A DNA stretch of 15,735 nt. It comes from Microcaldota archaeon. GTDB lineage: Archaea > Micrarchaeota > Micrarchaeia > Micrarchaeales > CABMGC01. The first letter of the stretch is position 1. The number at the start of each line of letters is the position of its first letter. Position numbers and translations under genes: made by a program. The DNA lies in assembly GCA_021785375.1 (NCBI GenBank), contig JAJYFQ010000003.1:1-15735 (forward strand). Direction: 5' to 3'. The notes under the pieces are model-generated. The model was not told the origin of the DNA. It worked only from the letters and a program-made list of their open reading frames with translations, and searched no databases. Shown here piece by piece: positions 1 through 6,578 of the stretch.

Positions 1-283
1 TCTCGAACTCAGCCAGTATATCCACGAGTTCAGAGGCGCCAAAGTCATCGAATGAGAAGTACATTATATTGCGGCTCTCGAATCCCGAGTTTATGTAGTC
101 ATATACTATCTTATGCATCAGCGTCGTCTTCCCCGTTCTTCTGAGTCCTGTCAGGCTTATTATCTGTGGCATGCCCATGAACTTCTTTATCTCTTCATAG
201 ACGTGCCTGTCCTTGTAATCTAGCGTTAAAGTGCCTTTCCACCAGGGATTGGTGTCAAGAAGCGCCTGCCTAATTGTTGGCAT
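1..283 (-). CDS. Archaeal P-loop ATPase, AAA_14/DUF4143-like (5' part only)
   Basis: The first 94 codons are visible; the gene runs off the left edge of the window. Translation starts MPTIRQALLDTNPWW and reaches a Walker A loop, GLRRTGKTT, at about residues 44-52, then a strand ending in MYFSFDDFG. The order of N-terminal helix, 'ISLTGLRRTGKTT', then a 'YFSFDD' strand is characteristic of archaeal AAA_14-type ATPases, often followed by a DUF4143 nuclease-like region that cannot be seen here. These proteins are common in archaea and poorly understood; some sit in mobile or stress regions. The start ATG is favoured by a TATA-like element on the same strand at 304-310, which would give a leaderless message. 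Family assignment is fairly sure; the cellular role is unknown. Confidence 0.8.
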   Translation of the reverse strand, partial: MPTIRQALLDTNPWWKGTLTLDYKDRHVYEEIKKFMGMPQIISLTGLRRTGKTTLMHKIVYDYINSGFESRNIMYFSFDDFGASELVDILAEFE

Positions 284-303
284 ATATAACTACCACAGAT
301 TAG

Positions 304-329
304 ATTATATGGTAATCATATATACCATA
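304..329 (-). promoter_or_regulatory. Promoter of the ATPase gene with overlapping dyad
   Basis: A TATA-like box (TATAAT on the minus strand, 305-310) lies about 25 bases before the ATG at 283. Overlapping it is a 7-bp inverted repeat, TATGGTA at 308-314 and TACCATA at 323-329, with an 8-base spacer. Position over the TATA box suggests a repressor site, perhaps autoregulatory. The arms are seen directly; the function is inferred. Confidence 0.5.
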
Positions 330-414
330 AAATATTTATATATTGCTGCCTAACCCCGATATGCCCTGTATGCACTTAAATCCAAGCGGTGGGGAATTGA
401 ACAGGTATGTTGCT

Positions 415-535
415 TGGCGGAGGGGAGATTTGAACACCCGACCTCTAGATTTCTTAGCAGTCATCGCAAAAAGCTCCTCACTCATCAAGCTGGGCTTATG
501 AGTCTAGCGCTCTAACCAGGCTGAGCTACTCCGCC
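415..535 (-). tRNA. Elongator tRNA-Met (CAU) with intron
   Basis: Reading the minus strand, the acceptor stem GGCGGAG (535-529) pairs perfectly with CTCCGCC (422-416). The D stem is GCTC/GAGC, the anticodon stem CTAGA/TCTAG, the anticodon loop CTCATA...A, the variable loop AGGTC and the T loop TTCAAAT. The discriminator is A (415) and CCA is not encoded. The ACTCATAAT-type loop and AGGTC variable loop match archaeal elongator Met rather than initiator (which starts AGC) or the Ile-CAU isoacceptor. The T stem has one U-U mismatch (52/62). The gene is interrupted after position 37 by a 46-base intron. A good TATA box lies 26-33 bases upstream. Confidence 0.92.
451..496 (-). other. Archaeal tRNA intron, position 37/38
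   Basis: Forty-six bases separate A37 (497) from A38 (450) of tRNA-Met. This is the canonical archaeal tRNA intron position, removed by the tRNA splicing endonuclease from a bulge-helix-bulge structure. Because A flanks both boundaries, the exact ends could shift by one base. It is too short to encode a homing endonuclease. Confidence 0.85.
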
Positions 536-560
536 GTTTGCATATAATTCACCCATTCCA

Positions 561-568
561 TTATATAG
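561..568 (-). promoter_or_regulatory. TATA box of tRNA-Met
   Basis: On the minus strand, CTATATAA is preceded by the purine-rich AAAAGG, resembling a BRE. It is centred about 30 bases before the tRNA 5' end. It overlaps the left 22-bp direct repeat (565-586). Confidence 0.65.
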
Positions 569-586
569 CCTTTTCGTCGGTCAGAG
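565..586 (+). repeat. Left imperfect 22-bp direct repeat flanking the Fic unit
   Basis: This stretch starts ATAGCCTTTTCG and ends TCGGTCAGAG. It matches 1667-1688 at 20 of 22 positions in the same orientation, 1102 bp away. It lies between the tRNA-Met TATA box and the Fic operator region. Confidence 0.7.
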
Positions 587-643
587 GACAGCAGCCAATA
601 AAGAATGCTGTACGAGGCAGAGCATGCATTTATAGAGATATTA

Positions 644-760
644 TACCCTCACAATTTAGATAAAAATATAAAAATAGGATAAATGTAAGGGTAATCACGA
701 CTGAAATATCTACCCTCACATTTTACGTAAAATAGAAATATTTATATATTTGTGAGGGTA
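644..760 (+). promoter_or_regulatory. Duplicated inverted-repeat operator upstream of fic
   Basis: Four 10-bp half-sites are visible: TACCCTCACA at 644-653, its reverse complement with one mismatch (TGTAAGGGTA) at 684-693, TACCCTCACA at 711-720, and TGTGAGGGTA at 751-760. Both inverted pairs have arms exactly 40 bp apart and the two pairs are offset by 67 bp. The AT-rich spacers also look partly alike, suggesting a tandem 67-bp duplication. The last half-site lies between the TATA box and the start codon, so an occupying protein would block transcription. The repeats are seen directly; the repressor (Fic itself or a distant protein) is unknown. Confidence 0.75.
741..748 (+). promoter_or_regulatory. 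TATA box of fic
   Basis: TTTATATA is centred about 26 bases before the ATG at 771, predicting a transcript that starts at or next to the A of the start codon (leaderless). Confidence 0.65.
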
Positions 761-770
761 TAAACTTATC

Positions 771-1670
771 ATGGCCACAGTCAAGAAGAAGGAAGTCGGC
801 GGGAAGACCTACTTCTATCTCGGCCACACGTACAGAGAAGACGACAAGATGAAGTACAAGGAGATTTACTTAGGAGACAAGCTGCCCAAAAATATAGATA
901 AGATAAAGGCCGAGTTCCTGCTTAGTATCTACAAAGAACGATGGGCACCGGTCTTCGAAAAGATAAAAGGGGAGTATCAACGTCAAATGCACCGAACTCC
1001 TGCCGAGATCAAAAAGAAGAATCTTGAGGCATTCGTAATCAGATTCACATATGACACCAACAGAATAGAAGGGTCGAAACTCTCATTCAAGGATACAGAT
1101 GCCTTGCTAGAGATGGGAATAAGCCCAAAGAACAGACCACTAAGGGACATCAAAGAGGCCGAGGCACATCGAAGAGTATTTTATGAAATGCTCGATTATA
1201 AAGGAGAACTCTCGCTTGGAATTGTTCTAAAATGGCACAAAGAACTCTTTAAAGAGACGAAGTCCGGCATTGCCGGCAAGGTCAGGGATTACGGCGTCTA
1301 TATCTCGGGAAGTGAGTACACCCCTCCGGGGTTCGAAGCTGTTGAGGCATATATCGTGGAGTTCTTCAAATGGTACTCTGGCGCTCAGAGCAAGTTGCAT
1401 CCGGTAGAGCTTGCAGCGCTTGCGCATCTGAAATTCGAGACGATACATCCGTTCGGGGACGGGAATGGGAGGATTGGCAGGCTCATAACGAACTTCATAC
1501 TGCACACGAATGGGTACCCGATGCTGGACATCAGGTACGCGGACAGGCGAAGCTATTACAACGCGCTGGAGAGGTCTAACGTGAAGGGCAACGAGTCGAT
1601 ATTTGTGCAGTGGTTCTTCAAGAGGTACGTTAAGGAGTCGATGCTCTATCTTGGTAAACTGAAGCCATAG
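771..1670 (+). CDS. Fic/DOC family protein (probable protein AMPylase), class II
   Basis: Fic enzymes usually transfer AMP from ATP to a hydroxyl side chain of a target protein. The full active-site motif HPFGDGNGRIGR is at residues 226-237, with catalytic His226 and the Gly/Asn/Arg residues that hold the phosphates. The flap region is near 169-186. An upstream [S/T]xxxE[G/N] inhibitory motif, TNRIEG at 96-101 with Glu100, indicates an N-terminal autoinhibitory helix, so this is a class II, self-restrained enzyme needing no separate antitoxin. Residues 8-38 form an extra module ending in YLG that resembles the N-terminus of the large Lrp protein at 9771-11156. The start is supported by a TATA box placed for a leaderless message. 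The gene ends 12 bases before the convergent transporter gene and lies between imperfect 22-bp direct repeats. The target is unknown. Confidence 0.93.
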   Translation: MATVKKKEVGGKTYFYLGHTYREDDKMKYKEIYLGDKLPKNIDKIKAEFLLSIYKERWAPVFEKIKGEYQRQMHRTPAEIKKKNLEAFVIRFTYDTNRIEGSKLSFKDTDALLEMGISPKNRPLRDIKEAEAHRRVFYEMLDYKGELSLGIVLKWHKELFKETKSGIAGKVRDYGVYISGSEYTPPGFEAVEAYIVEFFKWYSGAQSKLHPVELAALAHLKFETIHPFGDGNGRIGRLITNFILHTNGYPMLDIRYADRRSYYNALERSNVKGNESIFVQWFFKRYVKESMLYLGKLKP

Positions 1671-1688
1671 TCTTTTCATCGGTCAGAG
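1667..1688 (+). repeat. Right imperfect 22-bp direct repeat
   Basis: This is the partner of 565-586 (20 of 22 identical). It contains the Fic stop codon (1668-1670) and the stop codon of the opposing transporter gene (1683-1685). Confidence 0.7.
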
Positions 1689-2561
1689 CACGCTGAGAAC
1701 GAATGCGCCGACAACCATGACAAGCAGACCCACAAGCTCCATTCGCCTGAGCCTCTCCTTGTAGAAGACGAAGCCGAAGAACGAGACGACCATTGGCGCA
1801 AGAGCCATCAGCGCCCCGCCTACCGCAAGCACCGTGCTTCCCACAGTTATTCCGAATACAGTGTCTCCTATCGCATCGACAAATGCGCCTACGATAGTCA
1901 AGATGACAAGCGCGGTGACAATTCTGCTTCCCCGCATCTTAGTTCCAAGACCCCTGAGTGTCGTAATCGCCATCTTGTTCGTGAACAGATATGCCAGGAC
2001 GACCAGCATGCCTGAGATCCTCGAGATCAGGATTGGGAGCGCGAAAGTTCCTGCAGAAGTGACCGAGAATGTCATCAATACCCAGTATATTGACCATGCA
2101 ATATTGGCGTAGAGGGCAGGCAGGAGAGCCTGGTTTATCTTGAACTCCTCTGTGGTGATGACCATCAGCGATCCAACGAAGACAATAAGTATCCCGGCAA
2201 TCTGGATTCCGGTTACCTGCTCGCCAAGGACGAATATCCCAAGAATGACCAGTGCGGCTGGCTGTATCTCAACGAATGCCGAAGTGGTTGCAAGCCTTTC
2301 GGTCCTAAGTGCCATGTACGCGAATATGAATCCAAGGCTGAGGAATATTCCCGCAGCGATCGCAATCAATGTGCTATAGAGAGTTACCTGATACTGGCCG
2401 ACAAGCAGGACCGCTATCACCATCGGTATAAGTCCCAGCGTCACCACTATGAACGGAACTATGTACGTGCCAAGTCCGCGCACTATGCGCTTTGAGAGGG
2501 TTCCGGAGACGATCCAGAACATCACCGCTATTATGGCGGCAGTAGTGGCTAGCAGGACCAT
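1683..2561 (-). CDS. EamA/DMT-superfamily membrane transporter
   Basis: A 292-residue protein made almost entirely of hydrophobic segments, about ten by eye, arranged as two five-helix halves. This is the length and pattern of EamA drug/metabolite transporters. Each half ends in a family-like signature: 'FVLGEQVTGIQIAGILIVF' in the middle and 'FYKERLRRMELVGLLVM' at the end, the usual 'GE...G..LI..G' pattern. Substrate cannot be predicted. The reading frame is open up to an ATG at 2621. I prefer the ATG at 2561 because a minus-strand TATA box at 2591-2598 would start transcription near 2568, and the longer version would need a promoter inside the tRNA-His region. It converges with fic, 12 bases apart. 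Confidence 0.85.
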   Translation of the reverse strand: MVLLATTAAIIAVMFWIVSGTLSKRIVRGLGTYIVPFIVVTLGLIPMVIAVLLVGQYQVTLYSTLIAIAAGIFLSLGFIFAYMALRTERLATTSAFVEIQPAALVILGIFVLGEQVTGIQIAGILIVFVGSLMVITTEEFKINQALLPALYANIAWSIYWVLMTFSVTSAGTFALPILISRISGMLVVLAYLFTNKMAITTLRGLGTKMRGSRIVTALVILTIVGAFVDAIGDTVFGITVGSTVLAVGGALMALAPMVVSFFGFVFYKERLRRMELVGLLVMVVGAFVLSVL

Positions 2562-2590
2562 TGTATCAGCAAGCAATATATACCACGAAG

Positions 2591-2598
2591 ATATATAG
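2591..2598 (-). promoter_or_regulatory. TATA-like box for the EamA transporter
   Basis: The near-symmetric ATATATAG on the plus strand reads CTATATAT on the minus strand, about 30 bases before the preferred ATG at 2561. The same element could serve the divergent tRNA-His if that transcript carries a 5' leader of about 30 bases. A second AT-rich stretch at 2575-2582 is too close to the ATG to be the main box. Confidence 0.4.
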
Positions 2599-2650
2599 AT
2601 TACCGCCGATCTGTCAGTCACAGCTCACAATCGGACAAGGAACCGAACAT

Positions 2651-2723
2651 GGCCTTAGTGGTGTAACGGCTTGCATAGGGGACTGTGGATCCCTTGGACC
2701 GGGTTCGACTCCCGGCTTAGGCC
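2651..2723 (+). tRNA. tRNA-His (GUG)
   Basis: The anticodon loop CTGTGGA (2683-2689) gives anticodon GTG. The acceptor stem GCCTTAG (2652-2658) pairs with CTTAGGC (2716-2722). The extra G-1 (2651) opposite C73 (2723) is the identity element of histidine tRNAs and confirms the call. The T arm is CCGGG/TTCGACT/CCCGG. The acceptor stem carries one U5-U68 mismatch and the D stem contains two G-U pairs. No intron, and CCA is not encoded. It ends 8 bases before the convergent TPR-AAA gene. Confidence 0.93.
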
Positions 2724-2731
2724 CTCAAAAA

Positions 2732-5302
2732 TCAGAACAGGTAAAGTGCAGTCCTTCTGATGAACTTCTTGACGTACATGTTCCACTTCGAGCTGTTCTT
2801 CTTCACGTCCTTTACCAGCGGCTTGTACTTTACCTTCTCCTCAGGGCTCAGCTTGCCCTCCTTGACTATCTCCTGCTTCTTCCCGTCGACTATCTGTGTC
2901 TCCCTCTTCTGGACGATGTCCTTTCTGACCATCGCATACCACTCGTCGAGCGTACCGCCGTGCTTCTTGATCATCCTTATGAAGTCCTTCATCTCCACCT
3001 TCCTCCTCTTCCCGGTCCTGTCCTCTTCCGCCGCAGGAATGAGCGCGGCCTTGTCGCTTATCTCGGCTATGTCCGCCTGCGAGAATCCCATCGTAGCCCT
3101 TGCGAGTCTTCCGAAGTTTATATGGCCCAGAGGCATCTTCCTCGTGTTGTATATGAACGCGGCCTTCCTTGTCTTGTAATTCGGAGGGGGTATGTAGATT
3201 GCCTCACCGAATCTTCCGGATCTCTTGAGCGCCGGGTCCATGTCCCACGGCTGGTTTGTTGCGCCTATTATGAACAGGCCCTCCGGATTCTTCTCCACTC
3301 CGTCCATCTCCTGCAGGAACTGGTTGACCGCCATCCTCATGTAGCTCTGTCCTCCGCCCTCTCCGCCTCCGTCACCGCCTCCCCTCTTCATTCCGAGTGC
3401 GTCGACCTCGTCGAAGAAGACTATGCACGGAGCCGCCTTCCTCGCCTGCTCGAAGACCGCGTGCATGTTCTTCTCCGTGTTTCCGGCATACATGTCCACT
3501 ATCTCGTTGATCCTTGCGATGAGAACGTTTGAGTTGGTCTCTCCTCCGATGGCATTGATCATGTAGGTGTTGTGGACGAAGAAGTCGCTGGCCACGAAGT
3601 TGTGGGTCTCGTCGACCGTGAGGTCATAGACCGACTGCGGGGCAGGAAGCGGTTCTATCCTGGTTATCAGTTCATGGTTAACTGCGTTATCCATTCCTGC
3701 CATTCTCGCCCCGCCAACGCTGATCAGGCTGCCGGCCTTCTCCCCGATCATGCCTATCCTCTCGGCGAATGTGGCTATGGTGGGCCTTCCCTTGATCGAG
3801 ACGCTCCATCCATGCTCCAGGCTTCCCTTGATGCTGGACATAATCCCGAACCTGAGGAGCAGGTGCTGGATCCCGTGCGCAAGCGTCTCCGAAGGCGTGG
3901 TGTATATGATCCACCTTGTCCTGCCCTTCTTGTTGCGCAGGTAGCACCCGCTGCCTGAGAAGATGCGGTTCAGGAAGAGCGCAAGCAGGCTCTCCCGGAG
4001 CATGTAGACTTGATCGGGCACAGCCTTCCAGACAGGCTCGGAAAGATCGAGCCCATGCTTCTCCACAAACGACCGTATTGCGATATCCGTTGCCGTGCCT
4101 GAAATTGCGCTGCCTTGGCGCGCTACCATTACCATCCTTCCATTTTCGTAGGTGCTCGTGTGCACCAGCCCGCCCAGGTGTGCCATCGCAGACTCTATGT
4201 CCTCAATGATTGCCACATCGCGCGTGTTCACTCCCTGCGCATGTGCGGGCAGCGATCCGTCTATCAGGTATGCAAGCAGTTTCACCTCCCACTCCTCCAT
4301 GCCCAGGTCGCCGAACACCGGAAGCGCGCGCGGAACCCCTATGGCTTCTCCTTCACGCATATCCGATGCCTTGATCCACTCGTTTCCCCTGAGCAGTGGA
4401 TGCTCCGGGGTGCAATGCAGGATCCTGCCGCTGGAGGTGGTTATGCGGAGGAGCGGCTTTCCGGGAAGTTCCCAGTGGCCCGTAACCCTCCTCACTGCAA
4501 GGCTGCCCTCCCCGGTAAGCGTAAGTATGTGCGGCTCCTTCTTCTCCACGACCTCCTTTATCGTCGGATATCTGCCGTCGGGGAGCAGCACCCTGGTGTC
4601 CGCAGAGACGCACTTTCCGTTGCCCGGCGGACCGTAGAACAGTACGCCGAGACCGAGCTTCTTTCCGTATGCTCTCAGAAGCTCGGGCTTCTTTATCGCG
4701 AGTATTATGTTCTCATAGATGACCTGCTTCTCCTTGTCCATGCCCACGAGATCCTTGAACGAAATGTTCGACTTGTGCCACTTGACCTGCTTTATCTGGC
4801 CCTCGACGACCTGCGTCTCCGTGCTCGCCGGAGCCTTCTCGCCGGTTTTTATCGGGGCAGCCGGCTTTGTCATCTTGCTCTTGAGCTGCTCGAGCCTCGC
4901 CTTCGCCTGCTCGTACTTCGAGTTCTTGGCCAGCGACCTCTCGTACCACTCCTTTGCTCCCTGGAAGTCCTGCTGGTACTCAGCGACTATTCCCATAACA
5001 TAGGGCGCGTCGTAGCTATCGGGCTCTATGTCCATGACCGTCTCAGCGTCGCGCTCAGCCTCCTCGTACTTGTTGAGTATTGCATACGAGAGCGCACGGT
5101 TGAAGTATGCACTCGAGTACTTCGGGTCGAGCTCTATGGCCTTTGAGTAGAAGTCTATCGCCTCCTCGAACTTGTTCTCCTCGAATGCCGCCCCTGCCTT
5201 CGTGTAGACTTCCTTGGCCTCAGGAGGCGGAACGTGAGCCGGCTTTGGCGCTCCGGCAGTAGCACTGGCAGGCTTTCCCGTATCTGAGGACTTGTCAGCC
5301 AT
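2732..5302 (-). CDS. TPR-AAA ATPase with an in-frame intein
   Basis: The 856-residue precursor would yield a 508-residue ATPase after splicing. Residues 1-30 are Pro/Ala-rich. About 30-140 form tetratricopeptide repeats ('AFEENKFEEAIDFYSKAIEL' and two more). A linker leads to a single p97-like AAA module. The Walker A loop GPPGNGK is at 224-230, interrupted by the intein at 231-578, and Thr579 completes it. Walker B FFDEVDAL, a Gly-rich loop (GGGDGGGEGGG), sensor-1 GATNQP and the SGRFGE arginine finger follow. The C-terminus is Lys-rich with no second AAA module. The TPR region probably recruits a partner for ATP-driven remodelling; this is inference. The start is supported by a TATA box at 5344-5351 and a purine-rich GAGGGGAG five to twelve bases before the ATG. 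It lies 77 bases after the RNase H gene but seems to have its own promoter. Confidence 0.9.
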   Translation of the reverse strand: MADKSSDTGKPASATAGAPKPAHVPPPEAKEVYTKAGAAFEENKFEEAIDFYSKAIELDPKYSSAYFNRALSYAILNKYEEAERDAETVMDIEPDSYDAPYVMGIVAEYQQDFQGAKEWYERSLAKNSKYEQAKARLEQLKSKMTKPAAPIKTGEKAPASTETQVVEGQIKQVKWHKSNISFKDLVGMDKEKQVIYENIILAIKKPELLRAYGKKLGLGVLFYGPPGNGKCVSADTRVLLPDGRYPTIKEVVEKKEPHILTLTGEGSLAVRRVTGHWELPGKPLLRITTSSGRILHCTPEHPLLRGNEWIKASDMREGEAIGVPRALPVFGDLGMEEWEVKLLAYLIDGSLPAHAQGVNTRDVAIIEDIESAMAHLGGLVHTSTYENGRMVMVARQGSAISGTATDIAIRSFVEKHGLDLSEPVWKAVPDQVYMLRESLLALFLNRIFSGSGCYLRNKKGRTRWIIYTTPSETLAHGIQHLLLRFGIMSSIKGSLEHGWSVSIKGRPTIATFAERIGMIGEKAGSLISVGGARMAGMDNAVNHELITRIEPLPAPQSVYDLTVDETHNFVASDFFVHNTYMINAIGGETNSNVLIARINEIVDMYAGNTEKNMHAVFEQARKAAPCIVFFDEVDALGMKRGGGDGGGEGGGQSYMRMAVNQFLQEMDGVEKNPEGLFIIGATNQPWDMDPALKRSGRFGEAIYIPPPNYKTRKAAFIYNTRKMPLGHINFGRLARATMGFSQADIAEISDKAALIPAAEEDRTGKRRKVEMKDFIRMIKKHGGTLDEWYAMVRKDIVQKRETQIVDGKKQEIVKEGKLSPEEKVKYKPLVKDVKKNSSKWNMYVKKFIRRTALYLF
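3569..4612 (-). mobile_element. Intein in the P-loop, with degenerate LAGLIDADG endonuclease
   Basis: This segment codes for precursor residues 231-578 (348 residues). It begins with Cys in 'CVSADTRVLL' (block A), has TPEHPLL (block B, 298-304), and ends 'VYDLTVDETHNFVASDFFVHN' in two blocks (F and G), with His-Asn followed by Thr579 as the +1 nucleophile. All residues needed for protein splicing look intact. The middle has LAGLIDADG-type motifs: LLAYLIDGS (342-350), which seems one residue short of the usual LLxYLIxDG, and LNRIFSGSG (444-452), where the expected Asp is Ser. The homing nuclease may therefore be inactive. Insertion between Lys and Thr of the Walker A loop is a known hot spot for ATPase inteins. 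Confidence 0.9.
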
Positions 5303-5306
5303 TTCT

Positions 5307-5351
5307 CTCCCCTCTGGTCTTGATAATAAACTGGCTCTTATGGTTTATATA
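5307..5351 (-). promoter_or_regulatory. TATA box and ribosome binding site of the TPR-AAA gene
   Basis: ATATATAA on the minus strand (5344-5351) predicts initiation near 5321. A purine-rich GAGGGGAG at 5307-5314, four bases before the ATG at 5302, can act as a Shine-Dalgarno element. This indicates independent expression from the upstream RNase H gene. Confidence 0.55.
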
Positions 5352-5379
5352 TGTTGACTCAGCCGGCCATAGGGAATGA

Positions 5380-5802
5380 TCATCCCCTGCTCTCCATCTC
5401 GTCAAGAAGCTCGTTGAGGCTCGCATCGACCTCGGCTATGTGCTCGTTCTCCCTCGGCACGTCGGTGAGCTTCACCGAACTGAACTTTGCCATGAGTTCC
5501 TTCGCCTCCGCATTCAGCACCTTCAGGTCCTTGTCCTTCACCTTCCAGTCGCCTTTCAGCTGGTGGACTATGAGCTGGCTGTCGGAGTATAAGTCGATAT
5601 CGTTCCCGTATCCGTGGTCCTTCCCGATCCTCTTCAGGGCCTCTATCACGCCAAGGTACTCCGCCTGGTTGTTCGTCTTTATGCCGTTGTAGAAGCTGTG
5701 CTTCGCGATTAGCTTGTGGGAATGGTCGAAGATGCGGTATCCCGAGGCGCTTTTTCCCGGATTTGACCTTGACGCCCCGTCAGTATAGACATAAACGAGC
5801 AT
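5380..5802 (-). CDS. rnhA: Ribonuclease HI family protein
   Basis: A 140-residue RNase H fold, typical in length for archaeal type 1 RNases H, which cut the RNA strand of RNA-DNA hybrids using two metal ions. The four acidic catalytic residues are all present: Asp8 in YTDGASRSNPG, Glu48 in NNQAEY, Asp74 in YSDSQL and Asp126 in ENEHIAEVD. The QLKGDWKVKD segment is the usual substrate-contact region. It is the third gene of a run with lhr and the phosphoesterase, 22 bases after the latter, with a GGAG about nine bases before the ATG. The context suggests removal of RNA primers, R-loops or hybrids alongside the helicase. Confidence 0.92.
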   Translation of the reverse strand: MLVYVYTDGASRSNPGKSASGYRIFDHSHKLIAKHSFYNGIKTNNQAEYLGVIEALKRIGKDHGYGNDIDLYSDSQLIVHQLKGDWKVKDKDLKVLNAEAKELMAKFSSVKLTDVPRENEHIAEVDASLNELLDEMESRG

Positions 5803-5824
5803 GGTATAGCATCTCCATCGGTGG

Positions 5825-6577
5825 TTATAACTCTATGTCGCGGAGCTGGCCCACCCTGCCGAAGTCGAGCGTCTCCCCCTCCCCTATGCAGAGCGCCTCC
5901 ATCGAGTCAACATCGAGCATCTCGTTGAAGATCGGGGCCAGGTCCCCTATGCCCCTCTCGGTGTTGACGCTGAACCCTTCGGCGAAGTAGTTCATAGCTG
6001 GGAGTATTATTATCTGCCTGCGGTCCTTCATCCTGCCGTACAGGAAGCACCTCAGCTTCTCCTTCACTCCCAGCTTGCTGTATATCGCAATCGAGGGATG
6101 CACGTGCCCCATAACGAGGAGCTTCCCTCTCTTCTCCTTCGGCCTCTCCTCCCCGTGGAAGAAGAGATAGTCACCAATCAGGGCCTCCTGGGTGTAGAGC
6201 TCCATCCTGAAAGGTTCCCTGAGCCTGTCTATGAAGTTGTCATGATTCCCCTTGATCAGCGTTATCGTTTTCAGTCCGAGGTCGTGCCTGAGGAAGTTCA
6301 CGAACTCGTGGGTCTCGTTGAACTCCTCGGTGTGCACCTGCGAGAACTCGTTCTTTATGTCGCCATCGACTATTATCCTCTCCACCTTCGTCCTGTCCAC
6401 CGCATCCTTAAGGCTCTCCTTTATGTGCCTGAGGTTCACCTTCGGCAGGAAGATCCCCTTGTCAGCGGCAACGCCCTCGTATCCTAGGTGAAGATCGGTA
6501 CAGACTATCGCTGACATGCTCTTTATGTGGAGAACCGGAAGCCCGTCAAGTATCTCGACATCCTTCCCCAGCATCAT
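5825..6577 (-). CDS. Calcineurin-like metallophosphoesterase, archaeal SbcD-related
   Basis: 250 residues with a complete two-metal phosphoesterase signature: DLH (28-30), GD (72-73), GNHD (110-113), His141 in FFHGEE, and GHVH (157-160). The pattern and length fit the archaeal SbcD-related family (TIGR00024 type), not true Mre11/SbcD, which is longer and paired with Rad50/SbcC. No Rad50 is seen here. The gene starts one base after the lhr stop codon with tandem ATGs at 6577 and 6574, so translation is probably coupled. Adjacency to an Lhr-type helicase recurs in archaea from general knowledge and suggests shared work on nucleic-acid ends or intermediates; the substrate is unknown. Confidence 0.88.
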   Translation of the reverse strand: MMLGKDVEILDGLPVLHIKSMSAIVCTDLHLGYEGVAADKGIFLPKVNLRHIKESLKDAVDRTKVERIIVDGDIKNEFSQVHTEEFNETHEFVNFLRHDLGLKTITLIKGNHDNFIDRLREPFRMELYTQEALIGDYLFFHGEERPKEKRGKLLVMGHVHPSIAIYSKLGVKEKLRCFLYGRMKDRRQIIILPAMNYFAEGFSVNTERGIGDLAPIFNEMLDVDSMEALCIGEGETLDFGRVGQLRDIEL

Positions 6578-6578
6578 G

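Noticed and set aside
451..496. Box C-like UGAUGA and GAUGA in the tRNA-Met intron, suggesting a C/D guide RNA as in the archaeal tRNA-Trp intron
   Set aside because: No convincing CUGA box D partner is present and the intron is short, so a guide RNA is not supported.
1227..1679. Minus-strand frame inside fic
   Set aside because: Antisense to the conserved Fic active-site region and without a promoter.
2561..3532. Long plus-strand open frame opposite the TPR-AAA gene and overlapping tRNA-His
   Set aside because: It runs through the tRNA and antisense to a clear AAA ATPase, its residues are unnatural repeats of Leu/Arg/Val, and it has no promoter; it is a shadow frame.
4115..5146. 343-codon plus-strand open frame across the TPR and intein part
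   Set aside because: Antisense to well-supported domains with ordinary codon use; composition is typical of a reverse-frame artefact.
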